The position numbers and the translations under genes were made by a program. A stretch of 64,000 nucleotides of DNA from Archilochus colubris (Eukaryota > Chordata > Aves > Apodiformes > Trochilidae): positions 20,071,158 through 20,135,157 of the forward strand of contig CM041097.1 of NCBI GenBank assembly GCA_023079485.1. The letters run 5' to 3'. The stretch's first letter is position 1. The number at the start of each line of letters is the position of its first letter. The notes beneath the pieces were generated by a model. It saw only the letters and a program-made list of their open reading frames with translations, ran no database searches and had not been told where the DNA came from. Positions 39,549 through 47,105 of this stretch are shown in pieces.

Positions 39549-40130
39549 TCACAGAACAGTTTGGGCTGCAAGGGATCTTAAAGACCATCTCGTTCCAAAC
39601 CCCTGCCTCCCACCAGCCCAGGGTGCTCCAAGCCCCATCCAACCTGACTTGAACACTGCCAGGGATGGGGCAGCCACAGCTGCTCTGGGCAGCCTGGGTC
39701 CTGGGCTCAGCACCCTCTCAGGGAAGGATTTCTTCCTAATATATCTCAATCTCCTCTCTTTCAGCTTAAAACTTGTCCCATCACCCCAGGCCCTTGTCAC
39801 AAGTCCCTGCCCAGCTTCTCTGAAGCCCCTTCAGGTAGTACAAGCTGCTCTGCTGTCTCTCCAGGCTGAACAACCCAAATTCTCTCAGCCTGGCCTCAGA
39901 GCTGCTCCTCCAGCTCTTGGATCATCTCCGTGGCCTCCTCTGGACTCGCTCCAACATCTCCGGGTCCTCCTGGTGTTGGGGACCCCGGAGCTGGACCCAG
40001 CCCTGCCGAGGGGGTCTCACGGAGCCCAGCAGAGGGGGACAACCCCCCGGCTGCTGCTCCCACTGTTGCTGACGCAGCCCAGGAGAGAGTTTGTTTTCCT
40101 GCTCCGTGTCTGTGCCCATTTTGGGGTGGT
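39549..40130 (-). mobile_element. CR1 LINE 3' fragment abutting the BHLHE40 promoter
   Basis: Read on the minus strand this is a CR1 3' region. The CR1 end lies at about 39550 (CACAGAACAGTTTGGGCTGC on plus). It runs through GGGTGCTCCAAGCCCCATCC, GGGCAGCCTGGGTCCTGGGC, TCTCCAGGCTGAACAACCCA and GACGCAGCCCAGGAGAGAGT near 40071-40090. Similarity fades at about 40130, only some 50 bp before the poly-C run and about 225 bp before the first promoter E-box. CR1 copies elsewhere in birds have been reported to act as silencers, for example near chicken lysozyme. Whether this one matters for BHLHE40 is inference. Confidence 0.88.
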
Positions 40131-40178
40131 TTCTTTCTATTCAGCTTGTGTCAGGAGACCGGCAGCGAGGCGCAGCAA

Positions 40179-40193
40179 CCCCCCCCCCCCCCC
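40179..40193. repeat. Poly-C run of 15
   Basis: Fifteen consecutive C (G on the minus strand) lie between the CR1 fragment and the promoter. Such runs are length-variable and prone to sequencing error. Confidence 0.9.
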
Positions 40194-40355
40194 GGCTCTG
40201 GCAGAGCCGGTAAAACCTTCTCATCCATTCCTCACCCCCTGGCACCCTTTCAACCCCGACCCTACCCCCTATCCCCCACCCTCCTCCCCGGGGCCACCCG
40301 ACACGGGGCTGGGCAGGAGGAGGGATGGAGCGGATCGAAGGATCCCTCCGGGCCA

Positions 40356-40361
40356 CACGTG
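40356..40361. promoter_or_regulatory. Upstream promoter E-box CACGTG
   Basis: A canonical E-box (CACACGTGCAGG context) lies 427 bp upstream of the start codon. It is a candidate site for CLOCK:BMAL1, USF or autorepression by BHLHE40. It also contains an ACGTG hypoxia-type core. Confidence 0.5.
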
Positions 40362-40442
40362 CAGGCTGGGGGGGTGATGCTACCGCCGGGCCCCCGCCTC
40401 TCAGCCCACCCCCCCTCCCAGTGCCCATCCCATCCCATCCCG

Positions 40443-40449
40443 GGGGCGG
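40443..40449 (+). promoter_or_regulatory. GC box GGGGCGG
   Basis: A perfect GC-box core for SP1/KLF factors, within the BHLHE40 promoter island. Confidence 0.5.
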
Positions 40450-40483
40450 TCCCGTTTCCCCCCCTTCTCCTCTGCTCTCCCGG

Positions 40484-40489
40484 CACGTT
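40484..40489 (+). promoter_or_regulatory. Non-canonical E-box CACGTT
   Basis: CACGTT is the E'-box type known from the Per2 promoter as a CLOCK:BMAL1 site. Here it lies 30 bp (start to start) upstream of the canonical CACGTG at 40514. The role here is inferred. Confidence 0.4.
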
Positions 40490-40507
40490 GCGCGGCGGCG
40501 GCGGTGC

Positions 40508-40533
40508 TGACGACACGTGAGGCTCATGTGACG
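40508..40533 (+). promoter_or_regulatory. Composite E-box pair flanked by TGACG half-sites
   Basis: TGACG (40508-40512) is followed by CACGTG (40514-40519), CATGTG (40525-40530) and a second TGACG (40529-40533). The two E-boxes start 11 bp apart, about one helical turn, and the two CRE half-sites start 21 bp apart, about two turns. The second box reads TCATGTGA, an M-box-type site for MITF/TFE3/USF. Tandem E-boxes are typical of clock-controlled genes, and BHLHE40 is known to be clock-driven, autorepressed and cAMP-inducible. The block lies about 250 bp upstream of the start codon. Confidence 0.6.
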
Positions 40534-40536
40534 GAA

Positions 40537-40578
40537 GGGAGGAGGGAATGGAGGGGAGGGGGGGTTGGACCGGGGGGG
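40537..40578 (+). other. Promoter G-quadruplex-prone tract
   Basis: G-runs of three to seven lie on the coding strand at 40537-40539, 40544-40546, 40553-40556, 40558-40564 and 40572-40578, with short loops. It lies just downstream of the E-box pair and upstream of the likely start site. Confidence 0.55.
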
Positions 40579-40582
40579 CCGT

Positions 40583-40590
40583 CCCGCCCC
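40583..40590 (-). promoter_or_regulatory. GC box (CCCGCCCC)
   Basis: The minus strand reads GGGGCGGG, a strong SP1/KLF site. It is about 70-100 bp upstream of the proposed start site. Confidence 0.5.
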
Positions 40591-40602
40591 GGCGGCCGCC
40601 AG

Positions 40603-40632
40603 ACGTGCCGGCAGTCACAGGGTACCGCACGT
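40603..40632. promoter_or_regulatory. Inverted pair of ACGTG hypoxia-type cores
   Basis: GACGTGCC reads ACGTG on plus at 40603-40607, and GCACGTC reads ACGTG on minus at 40628-40632. Their centres are 25 bp apart. BHLHE40 is an established HIF-1 target in mammals through promoter elements of the RCGTG type. Which of these is bound is not known. Confidence 0.45.
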
Positions 40633-40656
40633 CGCTCCCGTCCACCCACTCGCCCG

Positions 40657-40663
40657 CATTTAA
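40657..40663 (+). promoter_or_regulatory. TATA-like CATTTAA, possible core promoter
   Basis: This is the only AT-rich word in this part of the island. If used, transcription would start near 40685-40695, giving a 5' UTR of about 90-100 bases. It is a weak match, and dispersed initiation from the CpG island is equally possible. Confidence 0.3.
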
Positions 40664-40712
40664 CCCGGGCCCGTCGCCGCCCGCCGCTCCTCAGCCCTTC
40701 AGCCGCCGAGGC

Positions 40713-40730
40713 ATGAGCTGCCCGCCTTGA
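40713..40730 (+). CDS. Short upstream ORF (5 codons) in the BHLHE40 5' UTR
   Basis: ATG AGC TGC CCG CCT TGA encodes MSCPP and ends 52 bases before the main start codon. The upstream ATG has a G at -3, so it has fair initiation context. It lies within the 5' UTR if transcription starts near 40690. It is a possible translational damper. There is no evidence that the peptide itself matters. Confidence 0.4.
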   Translation: MSCPP

Positions 40731-40782
40731 GACGTTTCCCCGGGCTCCCCTCGGCACCCACCCACCCACCCACCGCACCGCT

Positions 40783-40883
40783 ATGGAGCGGATTCCCAGC
40801 GCGCAGCCCCCTCCTCCTCCCGCAGCTGCCGCCCCCGTCTGCCTGGGCAAGCTGCCCACCCTGGAGAGCGGAGACCTGCCGGG
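40783..40883 (+). CDS. BHLHE40: BHLHE40 coding exon 1
   Basis: It encodes residues 1-33 and two bases of Gly34. The N terminus carries a Pro run and an Ala run (PPPPPAAAAP) where the human protein, from memory, has PPPACLPKAP. The donor at 40884 reads GG|GTAAGG. Confidence 0.96.
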
Positions 40884-43800
40884 GTAAGGGGCTGCCCGAG
40901 GGGTCGGGGGGGAGGAGGAGGAGGAGGAGGAACGGAGGTCCCACCGCGGGACTCCCCACACCCTTCTCCCGGGGGACACTGGGGGTAATTTCGCTGCTCT
41001 TGTTTCGCCCCGTGCAGGCTGGACTTCGCGCACATGTACCAAGTTTACAAGCCCAGGAGGGGGTTAAAGAGGAGCGAGGACAATAAGGTAAATTAAACTG
41101 GAAGCGGGGGGACCCGGGACGGAGGTGGTGGTGGTGGGAAGTGGGGGGATGCTGCGCAGCATCCCGTCTCGGGAAGGAAAAGTTTTCCCGTGGGGCTGGG
41201 GCCGTTCCCCAGGCGCTGTCCCCGGGGGACGCGGGGAGCGGAGCCGCTGACCCCGCTGCTGCTGCTCTCTCCGCAGGAGACCTACAAGTTGCCTCACAGG
41301 CTGATCGAGAAGAAGAGACGCGACAGGATCAACGAGTGCATCGCCCAGCTGAAGGACCTGCTGCCCGAGCACCTCAAGCTGACGGTAGGTACCGGCGGGG
41401 CTGGACGGAACCCTCTGTGGCACCGGCTCTCCCGGGAGCCGGCTCCGTGCCCGCTGTGGCAGCGGGGTTTTGGGGAGAGGTTTTCCCTTTTTTCTTTTTT
41501 TTTCTTTTTTCTTTTTTTTCCCCCTGTTCCTTTTGTCCCATGCCCCATGGTGGCTTCTTGTCCGGGGCTGCAGACGCATCCCAAACTTTGCCGGGAGTGG
41601 AGCCTTGGAGTGGCTGCGGGGTTCCTGCCCCCCCGAATCCCCCAGCTGCCAGCCCGGAGGAGCTCCCGGCTGTATCCCCCGTGCTCAGGTCACGATGGCA
41701 ACAGGGTCAGCAGAACAGATAAATAAAATACTCCTCTTTGAGCTATGGTCCAAAAATACCCGTAGGATTCCGTGATAGCCTTTTCTGGAGCCTGCTTTTT
41801 AACTCGTTTTGGTGGAATATTGCCCTTTCCAGTCCTGTTCTGTGCAGGACCGAGGCTCTGCCTTTCAGCCTTCTCTCCAAACTCCATCACTCCTTTCCCT
41901 GTTATTTGGAAAACTCTGGCAGCTCTGTCAGGCTGCTGCCTGCGTGGCCGACCCCGCAGCAGGCACCAACCTGTCCCTTGTCCCTTTGCTTCCAGACTCT
42001 GGGTCACTTGGAGAAGGCTGTGGTGTTGGAGCTCACCTTGAAGCATGTCAAGGCACTAACCAATCTGATCGAGCAGCAGCAGCAGAAAATCATTGCTTTG
42101 CAGAATGGTTTACAAGCCGGTGAGTACAGGAATGGCATCCGTGTGGGAACCTGCAAGCTTGATGGGCTTTTCTCTGAGAGGCTTTGAAATGCAGTTGTGA
42201 CACTTCGTTCCTGAGCAGGGAGGAGGCAGGAGTTTCTTGCCTGTAATCACCCTCATTTTCTCTCACTTCTCTAAGAGGCTTTTGCAAAAAAAAAAAAAAA
42301 AGGGGGGGGGGAATGTATTTTTCAGTGTGGTCAGGGCAAAGGCTCCTGTGAAGTTGCTTTGAAATTAAAACTGGATTTTGAGTATTTTTATTTATTTCAT
42401 GTCCAGGCTTGCTCTGAGGGTCTCTCCAATGCCATTCAAATTGTTCCATTTGTCTTCCTGAGCTGCTTTGGGTCAAACATAGTTTTGTTTGGTTGGGGTC
42501 TGTTTTTATGGAAACCTGTGAAACTCGGGTGTTTCTAGCCGGCTTCCTAGCTCCCTTTCTGAAGGAGCAGGCGAGGAGGGGACCCGGTGTGTCAGCTCCT
42601 CACGCTTCCCATGCGCTTCCTCCTTCTCTTGCCACATGTGGCACTCACGTGAATCTGATAAAGTAAAATTTAGGGTTTTTTTTTTCCGAGGAGCCTTCCA
42701 CTGCTCTGCCAGCCACGGGGAGTGCAATAGAGCCTTGAGCTGGAGCACAAGTGCCAAGGTTGGCAGAGCTGCTGGGGGGCAGCCGTGGTGCAGGAGCTCC
42801 CTGCCCAGAGGGGAAGGGCAGGGTGTGCTCTGCCTTCCCCAGGGTGTTTCCCGAGGAAGGCACCAGCTTGACTCACTCCTTCTCTCCCTGCTTCAGCACC
42901 TGGGCAAGGTGGCATGTGCAGTAAATGTGCAGAGAAATTAAAAAATAAGTGTAAAGTTAGTGGGTGAAAGCGGGCAGGCAGATGCTCAGCTCAGAATGTG
43001 TCCTTCTGCAGAAACAGGGGAGACAAAATTCAGGGTGACCATTGCAGAGCTCGGGGTGGCCAGCAGGTTCACAGCTCTGAGCTGTGCTGTAACCCAAGTT
43101 TAATATCCCCTCCAGTCCCCCCTGGAAGATGGTAATGGAACCACTTAGCATGTTGTTAATTTTTAATTTCCCTCTGTTAATGTTTCCTCAGGTGACCTGT
43201 CATCAAGAAACCTTGATTCCAGCCAGGAAATGTTTCGATCCGGTTTCCAGATGTGTGCCAAGGAAATGCTGCAATACCTGGCAAAGCACGAGAACACCAA
43301 GGACCTGAAGTCGTCCCAGCTGGTCAGCCATCTGCACCGCATGGCCTCCGAGGTGATCCAGGGTGGAGCCGCCCGCAAGCCTGGAGACATCCCTCCCAAA
43401 ATGGTGGACTTGAAAGAGAAACCTGTCTCCTTGGGCAAGGTGGCAGAGGGACACGGGAAGAACTGCGTGCCCGTGATCCAGAGGACATTTGCTCACTCCA
43501 GCGGGGAGCAGAGCGGCAGCGACACGGACACGGACAGCGGGTACGGGGGGGAGCTGGAGAAAAGTGACTCCAAATCTGAACAGCAGTATTTCAAAAAGGA
43601 TACTGAACTCAAGTATGCTGTCCAGGAGAGAATAAGCTCGATTAAGCAAGAGACTGAGGACCCGCCGGCCAAAAGGAGCAGGCTGGAGTCGCCGGAGGAT
43701 GAGGGCCCCTTTGTCAGCGACATGATGGGCTCTTCCAGTGGCTTCCTGGCCCCCCACGCTCACCAGCCCCCCCTGTGCCTGCCTTTCTACTTGATCCCAC

Positions 43801-44051
43801 CGTCTGCCACAGCCTATCTGCCCATGCTGGAGAAGTGCTGGTACCCAGCCTCAGTACCTGTCCTGTACCCCAGCCTCCCGGCCTCTGCTGCAGCACTTAC
43901 GGGGTTCATGAACCCCGATAAAATCTCCCCACCTCTGCTGATGCCCCAGAGACTCCCTTCTCCTGTACCAGCCCATTCCCCCATCGACTCCTCGGCTCTG
44001 CTTCAAGCTTTGAAGCAGATTCCTCCTTTGAACTTGGAAACCAAAGACTAG
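40783..44051 (+). CDS. BHLHE40: BHLHE40 (DEC1/STRA13/SHARP2), bHLH-Orange transcriptional repressor, 5 coding exons
   Basis: This nuclear transcription factor binds CACGTG E-boxes as a dimer and represses targets. It opposes CLOCK:BMAL1 in the circadian clock and acts in hypoxia, differentiation and immune cells. Exons are 40783-40883, 41018-41087, 41277-41384, 41996-42119 and 43192-44051; introns are 134, 189, 611 and 1072 bp, all GT-AG. The 420-residue protein (human: 412) begins MERIPSAQPPP. The basic region and helix-loop-helix span about 59-114, with P63, H64, R65, E68 and R72 of the DNA-contact region. The Orange domain is about 148-185, and the Ser/Asp stretch SGSDTDTDSGYGG is near 241-254. 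The end is IPPLNLETKD. Lysines in AKHE (K166) and IKQE (K286) align with reported human SUMO sites K159 and K279. No WRPW tail is seen, as expected for DEC rather than HES proteins. The C terminus separates it from BHLHE41. The start has G at -3 and +4. Confidence 0.98.
41018..41087 (+). CDS. BHLHE40: BHLHE40 coding exon 2
   Basis: It follows the acceptor CCGTGCAG and encodes the AHMYQVYKPRRGLKRSEDNK segment, ending at K57 in phase 0. The donor at 41088 reads AAG|GTAAAT. The intron before it is only 134 bp. Confidence 0.96.
41277..41384 (+). CDS. BHLHE40: BHLHE40 coding exon 3 (basic region, helix 1)
   Basis: It covers residues 58-93, exactly 36 codons. It contains KLPHRLIEKKRRDRINE, the DNA-binding basic region, and helix 1. 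The acceptor is CTCCGCAG and the donor ACG|GTAGGT. Confidence 0.97.
41996..42119 (+). CDS. BHLHE40: BHLHE40 coding exon 4 (loop, helix 2)
   Basis: It covers residues 94-134 plus one base of Gly135. It encodes the loop and helix 2 (TLGHLEKAVVLELTLKHVK) and the QQQQKIIALQ extension. The acceptor is TTGCTTCCAG, and the donor G|GTGAGT is at 42120. Confidence 0.97.
42285..42311 (+). repeat. A16-G10 homopolymer junction in intron 4
   Basis: A run of about 16 A is followed directly by about 10 G. It is low-complexity, length-unstable intronic sequence. It lies far from both splice sites and should not affect splicing. Confidence 0.85.
42646..42651. promoter_or_regulatory. Intronic E-box CACGTG in intron 4
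   Basis: A canonical E-box in ACTCACGTGAATC context, within the largest intron. It is a possible autoregulatory or clock input. This is based on the motif alone. Confidence 0.3.
43192..44051 (+). CDS. BHLHE40: BHLHE40 coding exon 5 (Orange domain, C-terminal repression region)
   Basis: It encodes the rest of Gly135 through residue 420 and the TAG stop at 44049-44051. It holds the Orange domain, the Ser/Asp stretch, the SUMO-type IKQE motif, a Pro-rich region with PPLCLPFYLIPPSATAYLPM, and the conserved tail. The acceptor TTTCCTCAG ends at 43191. Confidence 0.97.
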
Positions 44052-44335
44052 GAGCAGTGTGACTTTATTTTTTTTTCCTTTTTTCTTTTTTTTTTTTTTC
44101 TAGTTTGAGACTGTTTCACTTTTATATATTGGCTGGACTGAGGTGTGGGGTGAGGTTCACTGCGTGTAGGAAGCTAAATCGCCTTTTCTCTGACTTGTCA
44201 GGTAGCTTGGAGAAGGATGAAGGATGCACCCAGGTTAGCGAGTCACAAACTGCTTCCACAAGAAAACAAAACAAAAAAAAAAGGGTTTTGTGCTTCACCC
44301 CTTACCTTTTCCCCCTCTCTGCATCTACGGAGCAA

Positions 44336-44354
44336 CAGCTGACTCAGTCAGCTG
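44336..44354. repeat. 19 bp perfect palindrome CAGCTGACT-C-AGTCAGCTG
   Basis: Two 9-base arms flank a single C. As DNA it reads as an AP-1 word TGACTCA bracketed by two CAGCTG E-boxes. As RNA it can form a 7 bp stem with a 5-base loop. Confidence 0.9.
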
Positions 44355-44629
44355 CCCCTATATTGCAAAGCTGTGAAAAAGAATATTCCATTGGGCAGAC
44401 TTGGTTTGAGGGTCTGTGACTATAAAACCACGGTACTTCTCAGAAGGGCTTTCCCTGCTGGTAGTTTGGGCTGATTTGATGCCCCCTTTGGTGCCCCCAA
44501 AAGCATAGGAGGAGCAGAGCAGTGGTCACTGCTTGGTCATGCACAGTCAGGTAGGCTTAAGACGGGTTTCACTCCACACCTTTGCTGATATATATAGATT
44601 TATTATTATTATTTTATTTTTTTTAAAGA

Positions 44630-44635
44630 AATAAA
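44630..44635 (+). terminator. Proximal poly(A) signal AATAAA
   Basis: AATAAA lies in the BHLHE40 3' UTR about 580 bases after the stop, preceded by a U-rich stretch. It could give a short isoform. A second AATAAA follows at 44675. Confidence 0.4.
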
Positions 44636-44674
44636 AGGTAGATGCTGCTTGGAAGCTTGACATGGCGTACATCT

Positions 44675-44680
44675 AATAAA
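44675..44680 (+). terminator. Second proximal poly(A) signal AATAAA
   Basis: It sits in CTAATAAATAAATTAAC, 45 bases after the previous one. An E-box CACGTG at 44689-44694 lies just downstream. Usage is unknown. Confidence 0.35.
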
Positions 44681-45662
44681 TAAATTAACACGTGCCCCTT
44701 CCTGTAACTTGAGCTGCTAGTTTGGGCCGGGTAGGGGAGAAAAATACCCCCAGGATCACTTTGCTTGTTGCACCTGACCCCAGGCCTCTCCCCTGCTGCT
44801 GCTGTACAGTTTCTCCGGGTCTGGTCTCTTGGGAATGGAAATGTTTCTTTTGGAGGAGTCCTCTTGGTGGGGTCCAGTTGCTGCCCGGCCGGGCCAGGCC
44901 AGAACTTCCTGCAAGAGGGAGCGGTTCCGCCCAAGTGCACAGCACGATGCCCGCTGAATGTGCCCCTGTCAGTGCCTTTGGAGAAACTGGGAATGCTGAG
45001 ATTTCCAGAGGAGTCTGAGCCCCCCAGGGGAGCAGGGGGGGTTTGAGCATCTCAACTCCTCAGTCTCCTTGGCAAACCCTGGCTCGCTTTACTGTGTGAA
45101 AAAACGAGGGTTTAGGGTGCTGAGACTTGTCTGGTGAAGCCATGAGGGTCTTTCTGCACAGAGGAACATCACGTCCAATTTGGCTTTCTTTTTATTGAGA
45201 AAAAGTTCTTGTTTTGTTTTTTCCTAACTGGTTTTGAGGCCACGCGTCCCAAAGCCCCGTTGTACGGATCTGCCTTCTGCCCTCCCGTTGCACCAGCTGT
45301 TGAGATGCACTATGCTTGATTGCAGATTGTGTTCTGATGTTTATTTTGTTGTTGGTTTTTGGTTTTTTGTTGTTTTGTTTTTGGGGTTGTTTGTTTTTTT
45401 TTTGGTATACAGTTGTTGCCTTTATTTGTAAAATCCTGTTATAAATATATATATTATATAAATATATTAAAAGGTAAGACGTTTCAGATGTCTATTATTT
45501 GTATAACTACTTGAGCATAAAGAAGTGAGAAATATGAATGTATTGTTTCTGGGTTGTCTTGGTTTTTTGGTTATTTTTTTTTTTGAAGAGAAGAATTTTT
45601 TTGTTTTTCTCTTGGGAGAGGTACAGTGTTTATATTTTGGAGCCTTCTTTAAGGTGGGATAT

Positions 45663-45670
45663 TGTACATA
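45663..45670 (+). promoter_or_regulatory. Pumilio-type element TGTACATA
   Basis: It matches the Pumilio consensus UGUANAUA exactly. It lies 51 bases upstream of the distal poly(A) signal in the BHLHE40 3' UTR. It may promote mRNA turnover. Confidence 0.45.
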
Positions 45671-45713
45671 TTTTTATCTTGAGTAAATGTTAAGTAGTTG
45701 TTTAAAAATACTT

Positions 45714-45719
45714 AATAAA
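45714..45719 (+). terminator. BHLHE40: Distal poly(A) signal of BHLHE40
   Basis: AATAAA sits in CTTAATAAAATAATTC, with a T-rich upstream region. A GT-rich stretch (TTTTTGTGTGGTCC) about 70 bases downstream is a possible downstream element. Cleavage is expected at about 45730-45745. Composition changes clearly from here on. Confidence 0.75.
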
Positions 45720-47051
45720 ATAATTCTTTTCCTGTGGAAGATAAGGGTTTGCCTCCTTTGCTTGTAAATATTTGAGCAGGGCCATTTTTGTGTGGTCCAG
45801 TGCAGCAGGGGATGGGGAGCAGACAGGGAGAGCCGGATGAGCCAGCAGGTCCCAGCAGCCCTGTCCTCGGGGATATTGATTGATCTCAACTCCTGGCACC
45901 TCCAGGGATTTTTCTCCTTCCCAATCCAGGTGAGCCTTGGCTGACTTTTCTTTCTCCTCGTTTCACTTCATGCTCCCTCAGCCTGACTTTTCTCAGCCCC
46001 GAGCTCAGCAGGATGATGGTGATGATGATGAGGAGGAGGAAGCAGCCCCTGGCTGTGGGGATGCATCCTCTCCACAGGTTTTGCCCGTTGTCTGGGGGCA
46101 AAGTGGGGTTTGTAAAGGGGTCCTTGGCCTTGCCAGCATCCCTCAGCCCTGCCTGGGACACCAGGGGCACAGGTGGCTCCTGGCAGGAGGGCTGTCCCAG
46201 CTGGCAAGGGACCAGGGACACCGTCCCCCCCCTACTGCCACCATTGCTGGGGAAAGCCCCGGCTGCTGCCCGGTGGTCCCGTTGGGCTGAGGGGAGGGGA
46301 CAGCCACTGGGAATGGCCGGGAATGATCCCATGCCAGCCCCTGGCTGCTCCCAGGGCTCTCCTGCTGGTTTGGGAGTTGTGGCCGGTGTTTTGCAGGATG
46401 GTTTCTCCTCACTGCTGCCCCCGGGACACCCTGTGGGTGCTGCTCCCCTGCTCCTCCAGCAGCAGGGCACTGGTTCTGCTCCCCATGCCAAACGGGGGGA
46501 CCCCAAACCCCCTCCCCGCCCCCCTAAGGCAGGAGGTGGGTGAGGCACTGCATCTTCCCGGGGTGGGAGGATGTGGTTTCCAGGTGGTGCTGCCCACGGG
46601 CGCTTCTGTGGGGAATTTCAGACTTTTGTGGTGCAGATGGATCCAAAACCGAGGCAAGAGGTTGAATTCCCGAGTGGCCCTGGGGCTGCAGCAGCTCTGG
46701 GACCCTCCAGAGGAGAGGAAGGTCTGGGGGCTGCTATAGCTTAAAGCAACATCACCTTAAGCCATGTCAGGCAGAACCAGGGGGCTGTTTGTGTTGATTT
46801 ATATGGGGGTCCCACACCTCTTGATGTTTATGGTCGGGCTCTTTTAATTAGGACCAAAGGAAGCTGCAGAGGAGTGTAAGTAGTCCCGCTTTGGGGACAG
46901 CATTTGGTGCTCAGTGTAGCAGCACCTGAAACCTCAATTTCAGGCTCATCCATCCCCACGGCTCTCGCTCCCCTTTGGTCTCTATCCTCTGCCCCACCTC
47001 GTGGTCCAGGGCGGGGAGGACTCACGGGAGCTCCAGATCCTTAGTCATGGA

Positions 47052-47105
47052 GGGGGGGGGAAATATATATATATATATATATATATAGGGAAAAAAAAAA
47101 AAAGA
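47052..47105. repeat. G9, (AT)n and A-rich simple repeat cluster
   Basis: Nine G are followed by AAAT, then a TA dinucleotide array up to 47087, then GGG and about 13 A interrupted by a G. Confidence 0.9.

Larger units (their letters stand above)
40140..41480. promoter_or_regulatory. BHLHE40: BHLHE40 promoter CpG island
   Basis: The stretch is GC-rich and CpG-dense. It covers the proximal promoter, the 5' UTR, coding exons 1-3 and the short introns 1 and 2. It holds the E-boxes, GC boxes and ACGTG cores listed separately. This is the expected promoter type for a broadly expressed, inducible transcription-factor gene. The divergent minus strand could also start a transcript, but no antisense exon can be recognised. 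Confidence 0.85.
44052..45740 (+). other. BHLHE40: BHLHE40 3' UTR
   Basis: It is about 1.7 kb from the stop codon to just past the last AATAAA (45714-45719). It is rich in U tracts, with several AUUUA-like words and an AU-rich block at about 45438-45472, typical of an unstable, rapidly induced message. A long GT-rich low-complexity part lies at about 45340-45405. The UTR also carries a 19 bp palindrome, a Pumilio-type site and two earlier poly(A) signals, listed separately. The length is comparable to mammalian BHLHE40. Confidence 0.8.

Noticed and set aside
41141..41726. Longer frames across exon 3 and its introns
   Set aside because: They read through the splice sites of BHLHE40. The GT-AG exon model restores the conserved bHLH domain instead.
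43203..43763. 186-codon minus-strand frame opposite exon 5
   Set aside because: Antisense shadow of the conserved BHLHE40 coding exon.
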